A DNA stretch of 64,000 bases from positions 930,001 through 994,000 of the forward strand of contig NZ_CABVIY010000002.1 in the NCBI RefSeq assembly GCF_902498195.1, read 5' to 3'. Positions 32,472 to 40,919 of this stretch are shown here, piece after piece. This stretch comes from Pseudomonas fluorescens. Lineage in GTDB: Bacteria > Pseudomonadota > Gammaproteobacteria > Pseudomonadales > Pseudomonadaceae. Every line of letters begins with the position of its first letter. Positions within the stretch are counted from its first letter, which is position 1. The position numbers were made by a program, and so were the translations under genes. The notes under the pieces were generated by a model. It was not told the origin of the DNA. It was given only the letters and a program-made list of their open reading frames with translations, and did not search any database.

Positions 32472-33422
32472 TCAGCGGTGAACCACGCCTGGCAGTACGC
32501 AGAGCATTTCGTACAGCAGGTTGGCGGCCAGCAGCGAGGTGTTACCGGTGGTGTCGTAAGCGGGCGAGACTTCTACCAGATCGCAACCGACCAGGTCGAG
32601 GCCTTGGCAGCCGCGAACGATTTCGATCGCCTGAATGGTCGTCAGGCCGCCGATTTCCGGGGTGCCGGTGCCAGGGGCCCAGGCCGGGTCGATGCCGTCG
32701 ATGTCGAAGCTCAGGTACACCGGGCCGCCACCGACTTTCTCGCGCACTTCAGCCATCAGCGGGGCGAGGGATTTGTGCCAGCACTCTTCGGCCTGGACCA
32801 CACGGAAGCCCTGGTTGCGGCTCCAGTTGAAGTCGTCGGCGGTGTAGCCCTGGGCACGCAGGCCGATCTGGACCACGCGGTCCGGGTCGATCAGACCTTC
32901 TTCAACGGCGCGACGGAAGGTGGTGCCGTGGGCGATTTTCTCGCCGAACATGTGATCGTTCACATCGGCGTGGGCGTCGATGTGCACCAGGCCGACCTTG
33001 CCGTGCTTCTTGTGGATGGCACGCAGGATCGGCAGGGTGATGGTGTGGTCACCGCCCAGTGTCAGCGGGATCACATCGTGTTCGAGGATGTTGTCGTAGG
33101 ATTCTTCGATGATCCGTACGGCATCCAGCAGGTTGAAGGTGTTGATCGCCACGTCGCCGATGTCGGCAACCGACAGCGAGTCGAACGGCGCAGCACCGGT
33201 GGCCATGTTGTACGGGCGGATCATCACCGATTCGGCGCGGATGTCGCGCGGCCCGAAACGGGTGCCGGGGCGCAGCGAAGTACCGATGTCCAGGGGCACG
33301 CCTACGAAGGCAGCGTCCAGGCCGGCAGCGGTAGGAACATGGGGGAGTCGCAGCATGGTGGCGATGCCGCCGAAACGCGGCATTTCGTTGCCGCCCAGTG
33401 GTTGGTGAAGAATCTTGTCCAC
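32472..33422 (-). CDS. gbuA: Guanidinobutyrase GbuA
   Basis: A 316-residue ureohydrolase. It matches P. aeruginosa GbuA through most of its length, from LHQPLGGNEMPRFGGIATM to NTSLLAANLLYEMLCVLPGVV. Binuclear manganese ligands lie in LGGDHTITLP, HIDAHADVND and SFDIDGIDPAWAPGTGTPE. It hydrolyses 4-guanidinobutyrate to 4-aminobutyrate and urea in arginine catabolism. The start is GTG 33422 with GAGG nine bases upstream. First gene of a four-gene operon, divergent from gbuR. Agmatinase is the nearest alternative, but the GbuA identity is high. Confidence 0.95.
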   Translation of the reverse strand: MDKILHQPLGGNEMPRFGGIATMLRLPHVPTAAGLDAAFVGVPLDIGTSLRPGTRFGPRDIRAESVMIRPYNMATGAAPFDSLSVADIGDVAINTFNLLDAVRIIEESYDNILEHDVIPLTLGGDHTITLPILRAIHKKHGKVGLVHIDAHADVNDHMFGEKIAHGTTFRRAVEEGLIDPDRVVQIGLRAQGYTADDFNWSRNQGFRVVQAEECWHKSLAPLMAEVREKVGGGPVYLSFDIDGIDPAWAPGTGTPEIGGLTTIQAIEIVRGCQGLDLVGCDLVEVSPAYDTTGNTSLLAANLLYEMLCVLPGVVHR

Positions 33423-33544
33423 GGGTAGGGCCTCATCGTCGTTGTTTTATTTATGTCGGTTGCGCCGGTCGGGGAGACACAGGCACCGCTGTGGGCTGAT
33501 TCTGCGAAAGGTAGTGGCCGGGAAGAATCGCTACGGGCAAATAC

Positions 33545-33568
33545 TTAGTTCAGATTTTTCTAAACTAA
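33545..33568. promoter_or_regulatory. Palindromic candidate GbuR operator
   Basis: TTAGTT (33545-33550) and AACTAA (33563-33568) form a 6-bp inverted repeat with a 12-nt AT-rich centre (a T-N11-A-like LysR box) in the gbuA-gbuR intergenic region, 123 bp upstream of gbuA. Confidence 0.5.
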
Positions 33569-33621
33569 TGGCGATGGTGGCGATAGACTTCACCTTTGAC
33601 TTACTGGCTGACGGATGACTC

Positions 33622-33719
33622 TGTAGGAGCTGCCGAAGGCTGCGATCTTTTGATTTTGATCCTATGTGGCCCTGAACGCGTCGAGAATCAAAAGATCGCA
33701 GCCTTCGGCAGCTCCTACA
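33622..33719. repeat. Inverted repeat, TAGGAGCTGCCGAAGGCTGCGATC family
   Basis: Two head-to-head copies (TGTAGGAGC...GATCTTTTGATT and AATCAAAAGATC...GCTCCTACA) flank a 38-nt spacer between the gbu promoter region and gbuR. It sits within the divergent promoter area. Confidence 0.85.
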
Positions 33720-33747
33720 GTGCTCGACCTGTGTTTGGAGTGCCCCC

Positions 33748-34641
33748 ATGGCCAACGCTTTACCCGACCTGAAACTATTGCGCATTTTCGTCAGTGTGGT
33801 GCGGCATCAGGGATTCGCCAACGCCCAGCAAGAGCTCAACCTCTCGACGTCGGCCATCAGCACCTACATGAGCCAGCTCGAATCAGCGCTCGGCCTGGTG
33901 CTGTGCCATCGCGGTCGTGGTGGTTTCAGCCTGACCAGCAAAGGCGAACTGTTCCACCAGGAAACCCTGCGCCTGCTCGGCGAGCTGGAAGGTTTCGAAC
34001 AATACGCCGCCGCGCTCAAGGGCGAATTGCGCGGCACGCTGAACCTGGGGGTGATCGACTCCACGGTCAGCGACAAGGCCTTACCGTTCGCCGAAGCCAT
34101 TGGCGCCTACAGCCAGGAACACCCGGCGGTGCATTTGCACCTGTCGGTCATGAGCCCCTACGAACTGCAACTGGGCGTGCAGGACAACCGCCTCGACCTG
34201 GCCATCGGCGCGTTTTCCACGCGCATGAGCGGGCTGGTGTACATGCCGCTCTACCGCGAACAGCACTGGTTGTATTGCAGCACGCGGCACCCGCTGTTCA
34301 ACGAACGGCGCATTCCCGAGCAGGTCATTACCCAGCAACGCATGGTCGGGCGTGGCTACTGGAGCCAAGCCGAACTGGCGCGCCACGGCTTCAAGCACAG
34401 CGCCGCGACGGTGGAGAGTATGGAGGCGCAGCTGATCCTGGTGCTGTCCGGTGCCTATATCGGCTATTTGCCTGAACACTACGCTCAGGCCTGGGCCGAC
34501 AAGGGTGACTTGCGCGTGCTGCTGCCGGCGACTTTCGGGTATCAGGCGCCGTTCTCGATGATCGTGCGCCGGGGCCGCAGCCGCGAGCCGCTGATCCAGA
34601 CCTTCCGCGATCTGCTCAAAGCGCAGCTCAACCAGGTTTAA
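33748..34641 (+). CDS. gbuR: LysR-family regulator of guanidinobutyrate use, GbuR
   Basis: A 297-residue LysR regulator. Helix-turn-helix: LKLLRIFVSVVRHQGFANAQQELNLSTSAISTYMSQLESALGLVLCHRGRGG (residues 8-60); ligand domain from about residue 95 (GTLNLGVIDSTVSDKALPFAEAIGAYSQEHPAVHLHLSVMSPYELQLGV). GGAG is about eight bases before ATG. Position and divergence from gbuA match PA1422 in P. aeruginosa, which activates gbuA in response to 4-guanidinobutyrate. The call rests mainly on this order. Confidence 0.9.
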   Translation: MANALPDLKLLRIFVSVVRHQGFANAQQELNLSTSAISTYMSQLESALGLVLCHRGRGGFSLTSKGELFHQETLRLLGELEGFEQYAAALKGELRGTLNLGVIDSTVSDKALPFAEAIGAYSQEHPAVHLHLSVMSPYELQLGVQDNRLDLAIGAFSTRMSGLVYMPLYREQHWLYCSTRHPLFNERRIPEQVITQQRMVGRGYWSQAELARHGFKHSAATVESMEAQLILVLSGAYIGYLPEHYAQAWADKGDLRVLLPATFGYQAPFSMIVRRGRSREPLIQTFRDLLKAQLNQV

Positions 34642-34645
34642 GACC

Positions 34646-35242
34646 ATGTCCAGAATCCAGTGCCCGCGCTGCCTGCGCCCGCAAACCCACTGCCTGTGCC
34701 CACTGATCCCCAGCCTCGACAGCCGCACCCGGGTCTTGATCCTGCAACACCCCAGCGAAGTGAATCATGCGCTGAACACCGCGCGCCTGGCGGCGCTGGG
34801 CTTGAACAATGCCCAGTTGATCGTTGGCGAGGTGTTCGAGGATTTGCCAACGCTGTTGAATCAGCCGGGGTATCAGGCGCGATTGTTGTTTCCCGCCGAC
34901 GATGCGCAGCCAATGCAGGCTTACAGCGCATCGGATGATCCGTTGTTGCTGGTGGTCCCGGACGGCACCTGGCGCAAGGCGCGCAAGATGCTGCACTTGA
35001 ACCCGTTGCTGGCGGCGCTGCCCAGGGTGACTTTGGCCGAAGGTGGTGTGTCCCGTTATCGGCTGCGCAAGGCGCCGGGGCCGGGCGCGTTGTCGACGGT
35101 GGAGGCGATTGTGCAGGCGTTGCAGGTGCTGGAAGCGCCGGCTTCGTTCGCGTCGTTGTTGAAGCCGTTCGAAGCCTTGATCGAGGGGCAGATAGCGGCG
35201 ATGGGGGCGGAGGTTTTTCAGCGTAATCATGGGTTGAAATAA
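34646..35242 (+). CDS. tapT: DTW-domain tRNA-uridine aminocarboxypropyltransferase
   Basis: A 198-residue DTW-domain enzyme (YfiP/TapT type). N-terminal zinc-finger cysteines occur in CPRCLRPQTHCLCPLI; the DTW-type motif is LLVVPDGTWRKARKML, and LSTVEAIVQALQVLE is the C-terminal family segment. Such enzymes transfer the 3-amino-3-carboxypropyl group of SAM to uridine-47 of tRNA (acp3U). It follows gbuR by four bases on the same strand, so it may be co-transcribed, although the functions look unrelated. Confidence 0.88.
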   Translation: MSRIQCPRCLRPQTHCLCPLIPSLDSRTRVLILQHPSEVNHALNTARLAALGLNNAQLIVGEVFEDLPTLLNQPGYQARLLFPADDAQPMQAYSASDDPLLLVVPDGTWRKARKMLHLNPLLAALPRVTLAEGGVSRYRLRKAPGPGALSTVEAIVQALQVLEAPASFASLLKPFEALIEGQIAAMGAEVFQRNHGLK

Positions 35243-35305
35243 TCGGCGTTTTTAGGGGCTTGCTCGCGAAAGCGCCAGAACAATCACAGAAAATCCCCAC
35301 TGCAA

Positions 35306-36661
35306 CTACCTTTCGCGCATCGCCTCGGTCCGCGCTTTCAACACCGGTTTAAGCAAGTAATCCAGCACCGTTTTCTCCCCGGTAATAATGTCCACGGTCG
35401 CCACCATCCCCGGGATGATCAGCAGCGGTTTCGCATCCCCGCCCAAATGGTTCTTATCGGTGCGCACCTGAATCAGGTAGAAGCTGTTGCCCTTGTCATC
35501 GGTGATGGTGTCCGCGCCAATCAGTTCAAGCTTGGCGCTCAAGCCGCCATAGATCGTGTAGTCGTAGGCACTGAACTTGACCATGGCTTTCTGGCCCGGA
35601 TGCAGGAATGCCACGTCCTGTGGCCGCACTTTGGCCTCGATCAGCAGGTTGTCTTCGAAGGGCACGATTTCCACCATGTCGCTGCCCGGTTGGACCACGC
35701 CGCCAATGGTGTTGACCTTCAACACCTTGATGATGCCCTTGACCGGCGAGGTCACGGTGGTGCGGGTCACGCGGTCGTCGATGGCGATGCTCGACGCTGT
35801 GATTTTCGACAGGTCGGTGCGTTTCTCATTCAGTTCCTTGGCCGCTTCCGAACGGAAGGTCTGTTCCGATTCGTCGATCTTGCTCTTGATCTCGGCCATC
35901 GCCGATTCCGCCCGGGGTATCGCCAGGGTGGTGGCGTTCAGCGAGCCACGGATTTCCACGGCGCTGCGCTTGAGCCGCAGGATTTCCACCGGCGACACGG
36001 CGCCGGTCTTGACCAGTGGCTCGGACATGTTCATTTCCTGGTTGACCAGCGCCAGGCTTGAGCTGTACTGCCCGGCCTTGGAGCGAAACTCCGCCAGCTC
36101 CTGGGTTTTTTGCCGCAGTTGTTCGGTCAGCGTGCGTTGCTCGCTGGCCAGTCGCCGTTGCCGTTGTTCGTACAGCGAGCGTTCGTCTTCGGCCACTTGC
36201 GGCGCCTTGGCGATCACCTCGTCCGACAGCTTGAAGGGCCGGCCCTCGGCTTCCGCCGACAAGCGTTCGACCTGCGCGGTCAGCGCGTATCGATCGACTT
36301 CGCTTTCCCCCTTATTCGACAGGTAGCGCGTGTCATCCAGGCGCAGCAGGGTATCGCCCTTGTTCACCATTTGCCCTTCGCGGACGAAGATCTCGGTGAC
36401 GATACCGCCCTCAAGGTTCTGGATCACTTGCACCTTGCTCGACGGAATCGCCTTGCCTTCGCCCATGGTCACTTCCTGCAACACGGCGAACTTGGCCCAG
36501 ACCAGCGCGCTGATCAGCAGCGCCGCCGCCAGCCACACGGTGATCCGCGACCAGCGCGGGGAGTCCTGCAATGAAGCGCCGGCCGTTTCCGGCATGAATT
36601 CGACTTCGGCGCTTTTGTTGAAACTGTTGAAGTAGCCACGTGAACCTTGATCCGCAGACAT
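35306..36661 (-). CDS. lapC: Type I secretion membrane-fusion protein LapC
   Basis: A 451-residue HlyD-family adaptor. One N-terminal membrane segment (ITVWLAAALLISALVWAKFAVLQE, about residues 38-60), a barrel-sandwich start (VQVIQNLEGGIVTEIFVREGQMVNKGDTLLRLDD), a long coiled coil (EDERSLYEQRQRRLASEQRTLTEQLRQKTQELAEFRSK) and the C-terminal SPVKGIIKVLKVNTIGGVVQPGSDMVEIVPFEDNLLIEAKVRPQDVAFL. It bridges LapB and LapE to export the LapA adhesin. ATG 36661 has AGGAG at about eight bases. It is encoded just downstream of lapB. Confidence 0.93.
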   Translation of the reverse strand: MSADQGSRGYFNSFNKSAEVEFMPETAGASLQDSPRWSRITVWLAAALLISALVWAKFAVLQEVTMGEGKAIPSSKVQVIQNLEGGIVTEIFVREGQMVNKGDTLLRLDDTRYLSNKGESEVDRYALTAQVERLSAEAEGRPFKLSDEVIAKAPQVAEDERSLYEQRQRRLASEQRTLTEQLRQKTQELAEFRSKAGQYSSSLALVNQEMNMSEPLVKTGAVSPVEILRLKRSAVEIRGSLNATTLAIPRAESAMAEIKSKIDESEQTFRSEAAKELNEKRTDLSKITASSIAIDDRVTRTTVTSPVKGIIKVLKVNTIGGVVQPGSDMVEIVPFEDNLLIEAKVRPQDVAFLHPGQKAMVKFSAYDYTIYGGLSAKLELIGADTITDDKGNSFYLIQVRTDKNHLGGDAKPLLIIPGMVATVDIITGEKTVLDYLLKPVLKARTEAMRER

Positions 36662-36670
36662 GGGCAACTC

Positions 36671-38830
36671 CTAGACCGCCGCAGAGCCGACACGGCCCTT
36701 GCGCAGTGCGTCAATGACCGCTTCTTTAGGGCCGTCGGCGACGATCCGCCCGTTATCCAGCACCACCAGTCGATCTACCAGGCTGAGCATTGAGGTGCGG
36801 TGTGTGACCAGCAACAGGGTCTTGCCCTGCATCCAGCCCTGGAGTTTTTGCCGCAGGACGTCTTCGCTGCTGTTGTCCATGGCGCTGGTGGGTTCGTCCA
36901 GCAGCATGATCGGCGGATCGAGCAACAGCGCCCGGGCCAGCAGCACGGCTTGGCGTTGACCGCCGGACAGCAGCTGCCCGCGCTCACCCACGGGCCGGTC
37001 GAAGCCTTGCGGATGTTGCCGGGCCAATTCGGTGACACCTGTCAGTTCCGCCACTTCGAGCATGCGCGAATCACTGATATAGCGCGCGCCGAGGGTCAGG
37101 TTGTCACGCAGGCTGCCGGCCAGCAGCGGCAGGTCGTGGGCGACGTAACCGATCTGGTGGCGCAGGTCGGCGACATCGAGTTGCCGCAGGTCCAGGCCAT
37201 CGAGCAGCAACTGGCCTTCCGCCGGTTCGTAGAAGCCCATCACCAGTCGCGCCAGGGTGCTTTTGCCCGAGCCGCTGCGGCCGATGATGCCGATCCGTTC
37301 GCCGGGTTTGACGCTGAAGCTGACATTGGCCAGCGCCGGTGCGTTCTGGCCGTTGTAGTGGAACGTCACGCCGACTACGTCCAGTGCCCCTTGCAGCTGT
37401 GTGCGTTCCAGCGGCCGTTGCGAAGCATCGCGCTCCTGGGGCAGCGACATCAGCGCGTCGGTGCTTTTCATGGTCAGTTGCGCTTGCTGGTAGCGGGTGA
37501 TCAGCCCGGCGATCTGCCCCAGCGGCGCCAGCACCCGGCTGCCGAGCATGTAGGTTGCCACCAGCGCGCCGACGCTCAGGTTGCCGGCGATGATGCTGTA
37601 GACCCCGGCGACGATGGTCGCCATGCCGGAGAACTGCTGGATGAACAGCGTGCCGTTGGTGGCCAGCGCCGCCAGGTTGCGCGCGTGGCTGTCGAGGCGG
37701 GTGAGGGCGCCGTGGGTGCTTTCCCATTTGTGCTGGCGCTCGCTTTCGGCGCTGCAGGCCTTGAGGGTTTCCAGGCCGCCGAGGGTTTCAATGAGCAGGG
37801 CCTGGCGTTCGGCGCCCAGGGTCAGGCTTTTTTGCACGGTGTCGCGCAGCCGCGCCTGAATCACCATGGCGAAAATGATCGTGATCGGGAAGGCCAGGAC
37901 CGGAATCACCACCAGCCAGCCGCCGAGCAGGCCAATCACCAGCAGCATCAGCAGGGCAAAGGGCAGGTCGATGAGGCTGGTGAGTGTCACGGCGGTGAGA
38001 AATTCCCGCAGGCCCTGGAAGTCATGAATGCTCTGGGCGAAACCGCCGATGGTCGCCGGTCGCGCTTTCATCGCCATGCCGGTGATGCGCTCGAACAGCG
38101 TCGCGGACAGGATCACGTCGGTTTTCTTGCCGGCGGTGTCCAGCAAATGCGCGCGCACCACGCGCAGCACCAGTTCGAACCCGGTGCCGATCAGCAAGCC
38201 GATGGACAACACCCACAGCGTCGAGGTGGCCTGGTTCGGCACCACGCGGTCGTAGGTCTGCATCACGAACAGCGGCACCATCAGGCCCAGCAGGTTGATC
38301 AGGAAACTCGCCAGGATCGCATCGCTGTACAGCCACTTCGACAGCTTCAGGGTGTCGCGAAACCAGGCTTGCACCCGGGGCACCAGGGGCGAGCGCAGGT
38401 CTTCAAGTTCGTGTCGTGGCCGGGCGAACAGGGCCTGGCCCGCGTAATGTTCTTCCAGCGCTTGCGGGCTGATCCATTGTTCGCCGCCCTCGGCTTCGCT
38501 GGGCAGGATCAGCACCCGGCCATCCTCGCCGATGCGGCGCAACACGGCGGTGCGGCCATTGTTCAGCAGCAGCAGGACCGGCAGGTTGAGCGGGGAAATG
38601 TCCTTGAGGTCGCGGCGCAGCAGGCGCGCCTGCAAACCGGCCCGGGCCGCTGCGCGGGGCAGCAGGTCCAGGCTCAGGCGTTGGTGTGCCATTGGCAGCC
38701 CGGCACTGAGGCTGGCGCGGCTGACCGTCGCGCCATGGAGTTTGCAGAGGATCAACAGACCATCGAGAAGCGGGTCATCGAAGCTCAGGCGCGGATCGAC
38801 ACCGGTGTTGCCGGGTTCCATGCTGGTCAC
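36671..38830 (-). CDS. lapB: Type I secretion ABC exporter LapB
   Basis: A 719-residue exporter with a degenerate C39-like N-terminal domain (residues 1-130, lacking the catalytic Cys: LLILCKLHGATVSRASL), a six-helix membrane domain (WLYSDAILASFLINLLGLMVPLFVMQTYDRVVPN onward) and an ABC ATPase: GIIGRSGSGKST (Walker A), LLSGGQRQAVLLARALL (signature) and IMLLDEPTSAMD. It drives the RTX adhesin across the inner membrane. Start is GTG 38830, with GGGAG eight bases upstream; ATG three codons later is an alternative. Its stop lies ten bases before lapC. Confidence 0.93.
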   Translation of the reverse strand: MTSMEPGNTGVDPRLSFDDPLLDGLLILCKLHGATVSRASLSAGLPMAHQRLSLDLLPRAAARAGLQARLLRRDLKDISPLNLPVLLLLNNGRTAVLRRIGEDGRVLILPSEAEGGEQWISPQALEEHYAGQALFARPRHELEDLRSPLVPRVQAWFRDTLKLSKWLYSDAILASFLINLLGLMVPLFVMQTYDRVVPNQATSTLWVLSIGLLIGTGFELVLRVVRAHLLDTAGKKTDVILSATLFERITGMAMKARPATIGGFAQSIHDFQGLREFLTAVTLTSLIDLPFALLMLLVIGLLGGWLVVIPVLAFPITIIFAMVIQARLRDTVQKSLTLGAERQALLIETLGGLETLKACSAESERQHKWESTHGALTRLDSHARNLAALATNGTLFIQQFSGMATIVAGVYSIIAGNLSVGALVATYMLGSRVLAPLGQIAGLITRYQQAQLTMKSTDALMSLPQERDASQRPLERTQLQGALDVVGVTFHYNGQNAPALANVSFSVKPGERIGIIGRSGSGKSTLARLVMGFYEPAEGQLLLDGLDLRQLDVADLRHQIGYVAHDLPLLAGSLRDNLTLGARYISDSRMLEVAELTGVTELARQHPQGFDRPVGERGQLLSGGQRQAVLLARALLLDPPIMLLDEPTSAMDNSSEDVLRQKLQGWMQGKTLLLVTHRTSMLSLVDRLVVLDNGRIVADGPKEAVIDALRKGRVGSAAV

Positions 38831-38859
38831 ATTGATCGCTCCCGTAATTGCACGACTAC

Positions 38860-38959
38860 TGTAGGAGCGAGCAAGCTCGCGATGAACCTGAGGGCGCCGC
38901 GGGGTGTCAGGCTTCCCGCGTCATCGTTAACGATCATCGCGAGCATGCTCGCTCCTACA
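38860..38959. repeat. REP-like inverted repeat pair, second family
   Basis: TAGGAGCGAGCAAGCTCGCGATGA and its partner (CATCGCGAGCATGCTCGCTCCTACA) between lapB and lapE. The spacer is GC-rich. Confidence 0.82.
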
Positions 38960-38965
38960 GGGACC

Positions 38966-40324
38966 TTATTTGAGTTCAGGCAGACGAGCTTCACTTTTGA
39001 CTTCGGTCTGGGCGATCGCATCGACGGGCAGCACGACCCGCTGTTTGCTCAACAACTGCCCCATGTTCGCCAGTACACGGTACATCGAAAATTCCTCGGT
39101 GTAGCGTACTTCGGTGTAGCGGCGGTTGGCGTTGTAGAGTTCGTTTTCACTGTCGAGCAGGTCGAGCAGGGTACGCTGGCCGAGGCCGAACTGATCCTGG
39201 TAGGCCATGCGCACGCGTTTGCTGGTGTCGGCGTATTCACGGGCGGTCGGGGTTTGTTTCTTGGCGTTGACCATGGCGTTCCAGGCCAGGTGAATGTTCT
39301 CGTTGAGCTGGCGCAGGGCGTTGTTGCGGATGTCCATGGCCTGATTGATCTTGTGGGCGTCGGACTGCAGCCGCGCCTTGTCGCTGCCACCGCGGAACAG
39401 GTTGTAGTTCATCACCACGCCGACCCGCCATTCGTTGTCGTGGCCTTCTTCGCCGGCGATGTTGTTGTTCGCGCCCACCGCCGCTTCGGCGTCGAAGCGC
39501 GGGTAGAACGGCGACTTGGCGACTTCGTACTGGCTCTCGGCCGATTGCACGTCCGCCTGGGCGGATTTCAGGTAGGGGTTGTTTTCCACCATGCTCTGCT
39601 GGGCTTCCTGCAGGCTGGCCGGCAGTTCGCCACGGGTCGAAGGCGGTGCTTCAAGCTCATCGGGCAGGCGCCCGACGACGGCGTAGAAGTTCGATTCGGC
39701 GTCGGCCAGGTCGACTTCGGCGGTGTCGAGGTTGTTCTCCGCCAGCGCCCGACGAGCGGTGGACTGGTCGGCGTCGGCGTTGCTGCCGACACCGCGCTCG
39801 GTGCGCAGGCCGATCTGGTCGTTGACCCGCAAGTGCGCTTGCAGGTTGTTCTTGGCCAGGGTCACCAGTTCACGGCGCTTGAGCACTTCGAGGTAGACCT
39901 CGATGGTGCGCAAGGCCAGGTCCTGGGCGGTGCCCTGGGCGTAATAGGCCCGGGAGTTGACCACGCCCTTGGTGCGCTCGACCTCGTTGGCGGTGTTGAA
40001 ACCGTCGAACAGCATCTGGCGCAGGCGCAGTTCCGATTGGGTGTAGTTGAGGATTTCCGTGTGGTGATTGCCGAACGCCCGGGTGTTGGTGTTATCGCTG
40101 TAACCGCGACCGTAGGCGGCATTCAAATCGACGGACGGATAAAAGCCCCCCTTGGCGACCTTCACGTCCTCATCAGCCGACAGACGGCTGTCTACCCGCG
40201 ACGCCAGCTCCGGGTGGGTCGCGATGGTGCTCTGGATCGCTTCGGTCAATGACATGGCATTTGCCTGGGAAGTGCAGGCCATGGCCAGTAAAACTGCGGA
40301 GCAGAGGGGGGTTAAAAGGCGCAT
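38966..40324 (-). CDS. lapE: TolC-family outer-membrane channel LapE
   Basis: A 452-residue outer-membrane efflux protein with signal peptide MRLLTPLCSAVLLAMACTSQANA (cleavage near residue 23). It shows the TolC-type pattern with two repeats: LTEAIQSTIATHPELASRVDSRLSA and SLQEAQQSMVENNPYLKSAQADVQSAESQYEVAKSPFYPRFDAEAAVGANNN, each followed by helix-rich text, ending TEEFSMYRVLANMGQLLSKQRV. It completes the Lap type I exporter. GGGAGATG precedes ATG 40324. It is first in lapE-lapB-lapC and divergent from lapA. Confidence 0.93.
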   Translation of the reverse strand: MRLLTPLCSAVLLAMACTSQANAMSLTEAIQSTIATHPELASRVDSRLSADEDVKVAKGGFYPSVDLNAAYGRGYSDNTNTRAFGNHHTEILNYTQSELRLRQMLFDGFNTANEVERTKGVVNSRAYYAQGTAQDLALRTIEVYLEVLKRRELVTLAKNNLQAHLRVNDQIGLRTERGVGSNADADQSTARRALAENNLDTAEVDLADAESNFYAVVGRLPDELEAPPSTRGELPASLQEAQQSMVENNPYLKSAQADVQSAESQYEVAKSPFYPRFDAEAAVGANNNIAGEEGHDNEWRVGVVMNYNLFRGGSDKARLQSDAHKINQAMDIRNNALRQLNENIHLAWNAMVNAKKQTPTAREYADTSKRVRMAYQDQFGLGQRTLLDLLDSENELYNANRRYTEVRYTEEFSMYRVLANMGQLLSKQRVVLPVDAIAQTEVKSEARLPELK

Positions 40325-40919
40325 GGGTGCATCTCCCTGATTCCTGATGGCGCTTATCAGTCGCCAATTATTTGACGACATTTATGGGTAAACCGTTTCA
40401 TGCTTTTAACAACAGAGCTAAGAACATTCTGGAGACAACCTAAGAAGTATTTCTCATAAGCTTTATGCCGAAAAAAACTTATGCGCTCTGCAAAATCCAG
40501 CACATTGTTCAATGGCGAAGCCCTGGATTTACGAGCTTTAGGGCGCTCATCGGGGCTTGAGAAAAAGTTCCAATCCAATTATCGACATAGAGCGGAGAAG
40601 TGCTGGAGGGGAGGGACGCGGGGCGGACTGGGGTGACGGTTTTTTGTCACACGAGTGATTCAGGACCGTTACGCATCGCTTGCAGGGCAAGTTGTCGCGG
40701 AAGTAGGGCCCGATGCCATTGATTGCAAAGGGTTTGCACCCGTCCGTAGGCGACGCCCTTGAGCAATACGCTGGGCGAGATGTCGCCGGGGCAGCGGCTT
40801 ACTTACGTAACGCCGCTGGTCGGTAGACGATCCGCCGGGCCACCTGCCTGGGTCATCCACACGCATGTTCTCCGTAACAAAAAAGGTGCCGACGGTGGTT
40901 GGCAGCGGAGGAGATGCAC
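40325..40919. other. Divergent intergenic region between lapE and lapA
   Basis: This 595-bp stretch contains no supported gene. It holds an AT-rich 150-bp part (40380-40590), several GGA triplets at 40594-40627 (a Rsm-type possibility if transcribed), a GTGAC-T-rich-GTCAC inverted repeat near 40632-40653, and the lapA ribosome site (GGAGGAG, 40907-40913). It must contain both divergent promoters, but I cannot assign them confidently. Confidence 0.5.

Noticed and set aside
36800..40252. 1150-codon open frame antisense to lapB and lapE
   Set aside because: Same shadow effect; the minus strand carries intact LapB and LapE with all motifs.
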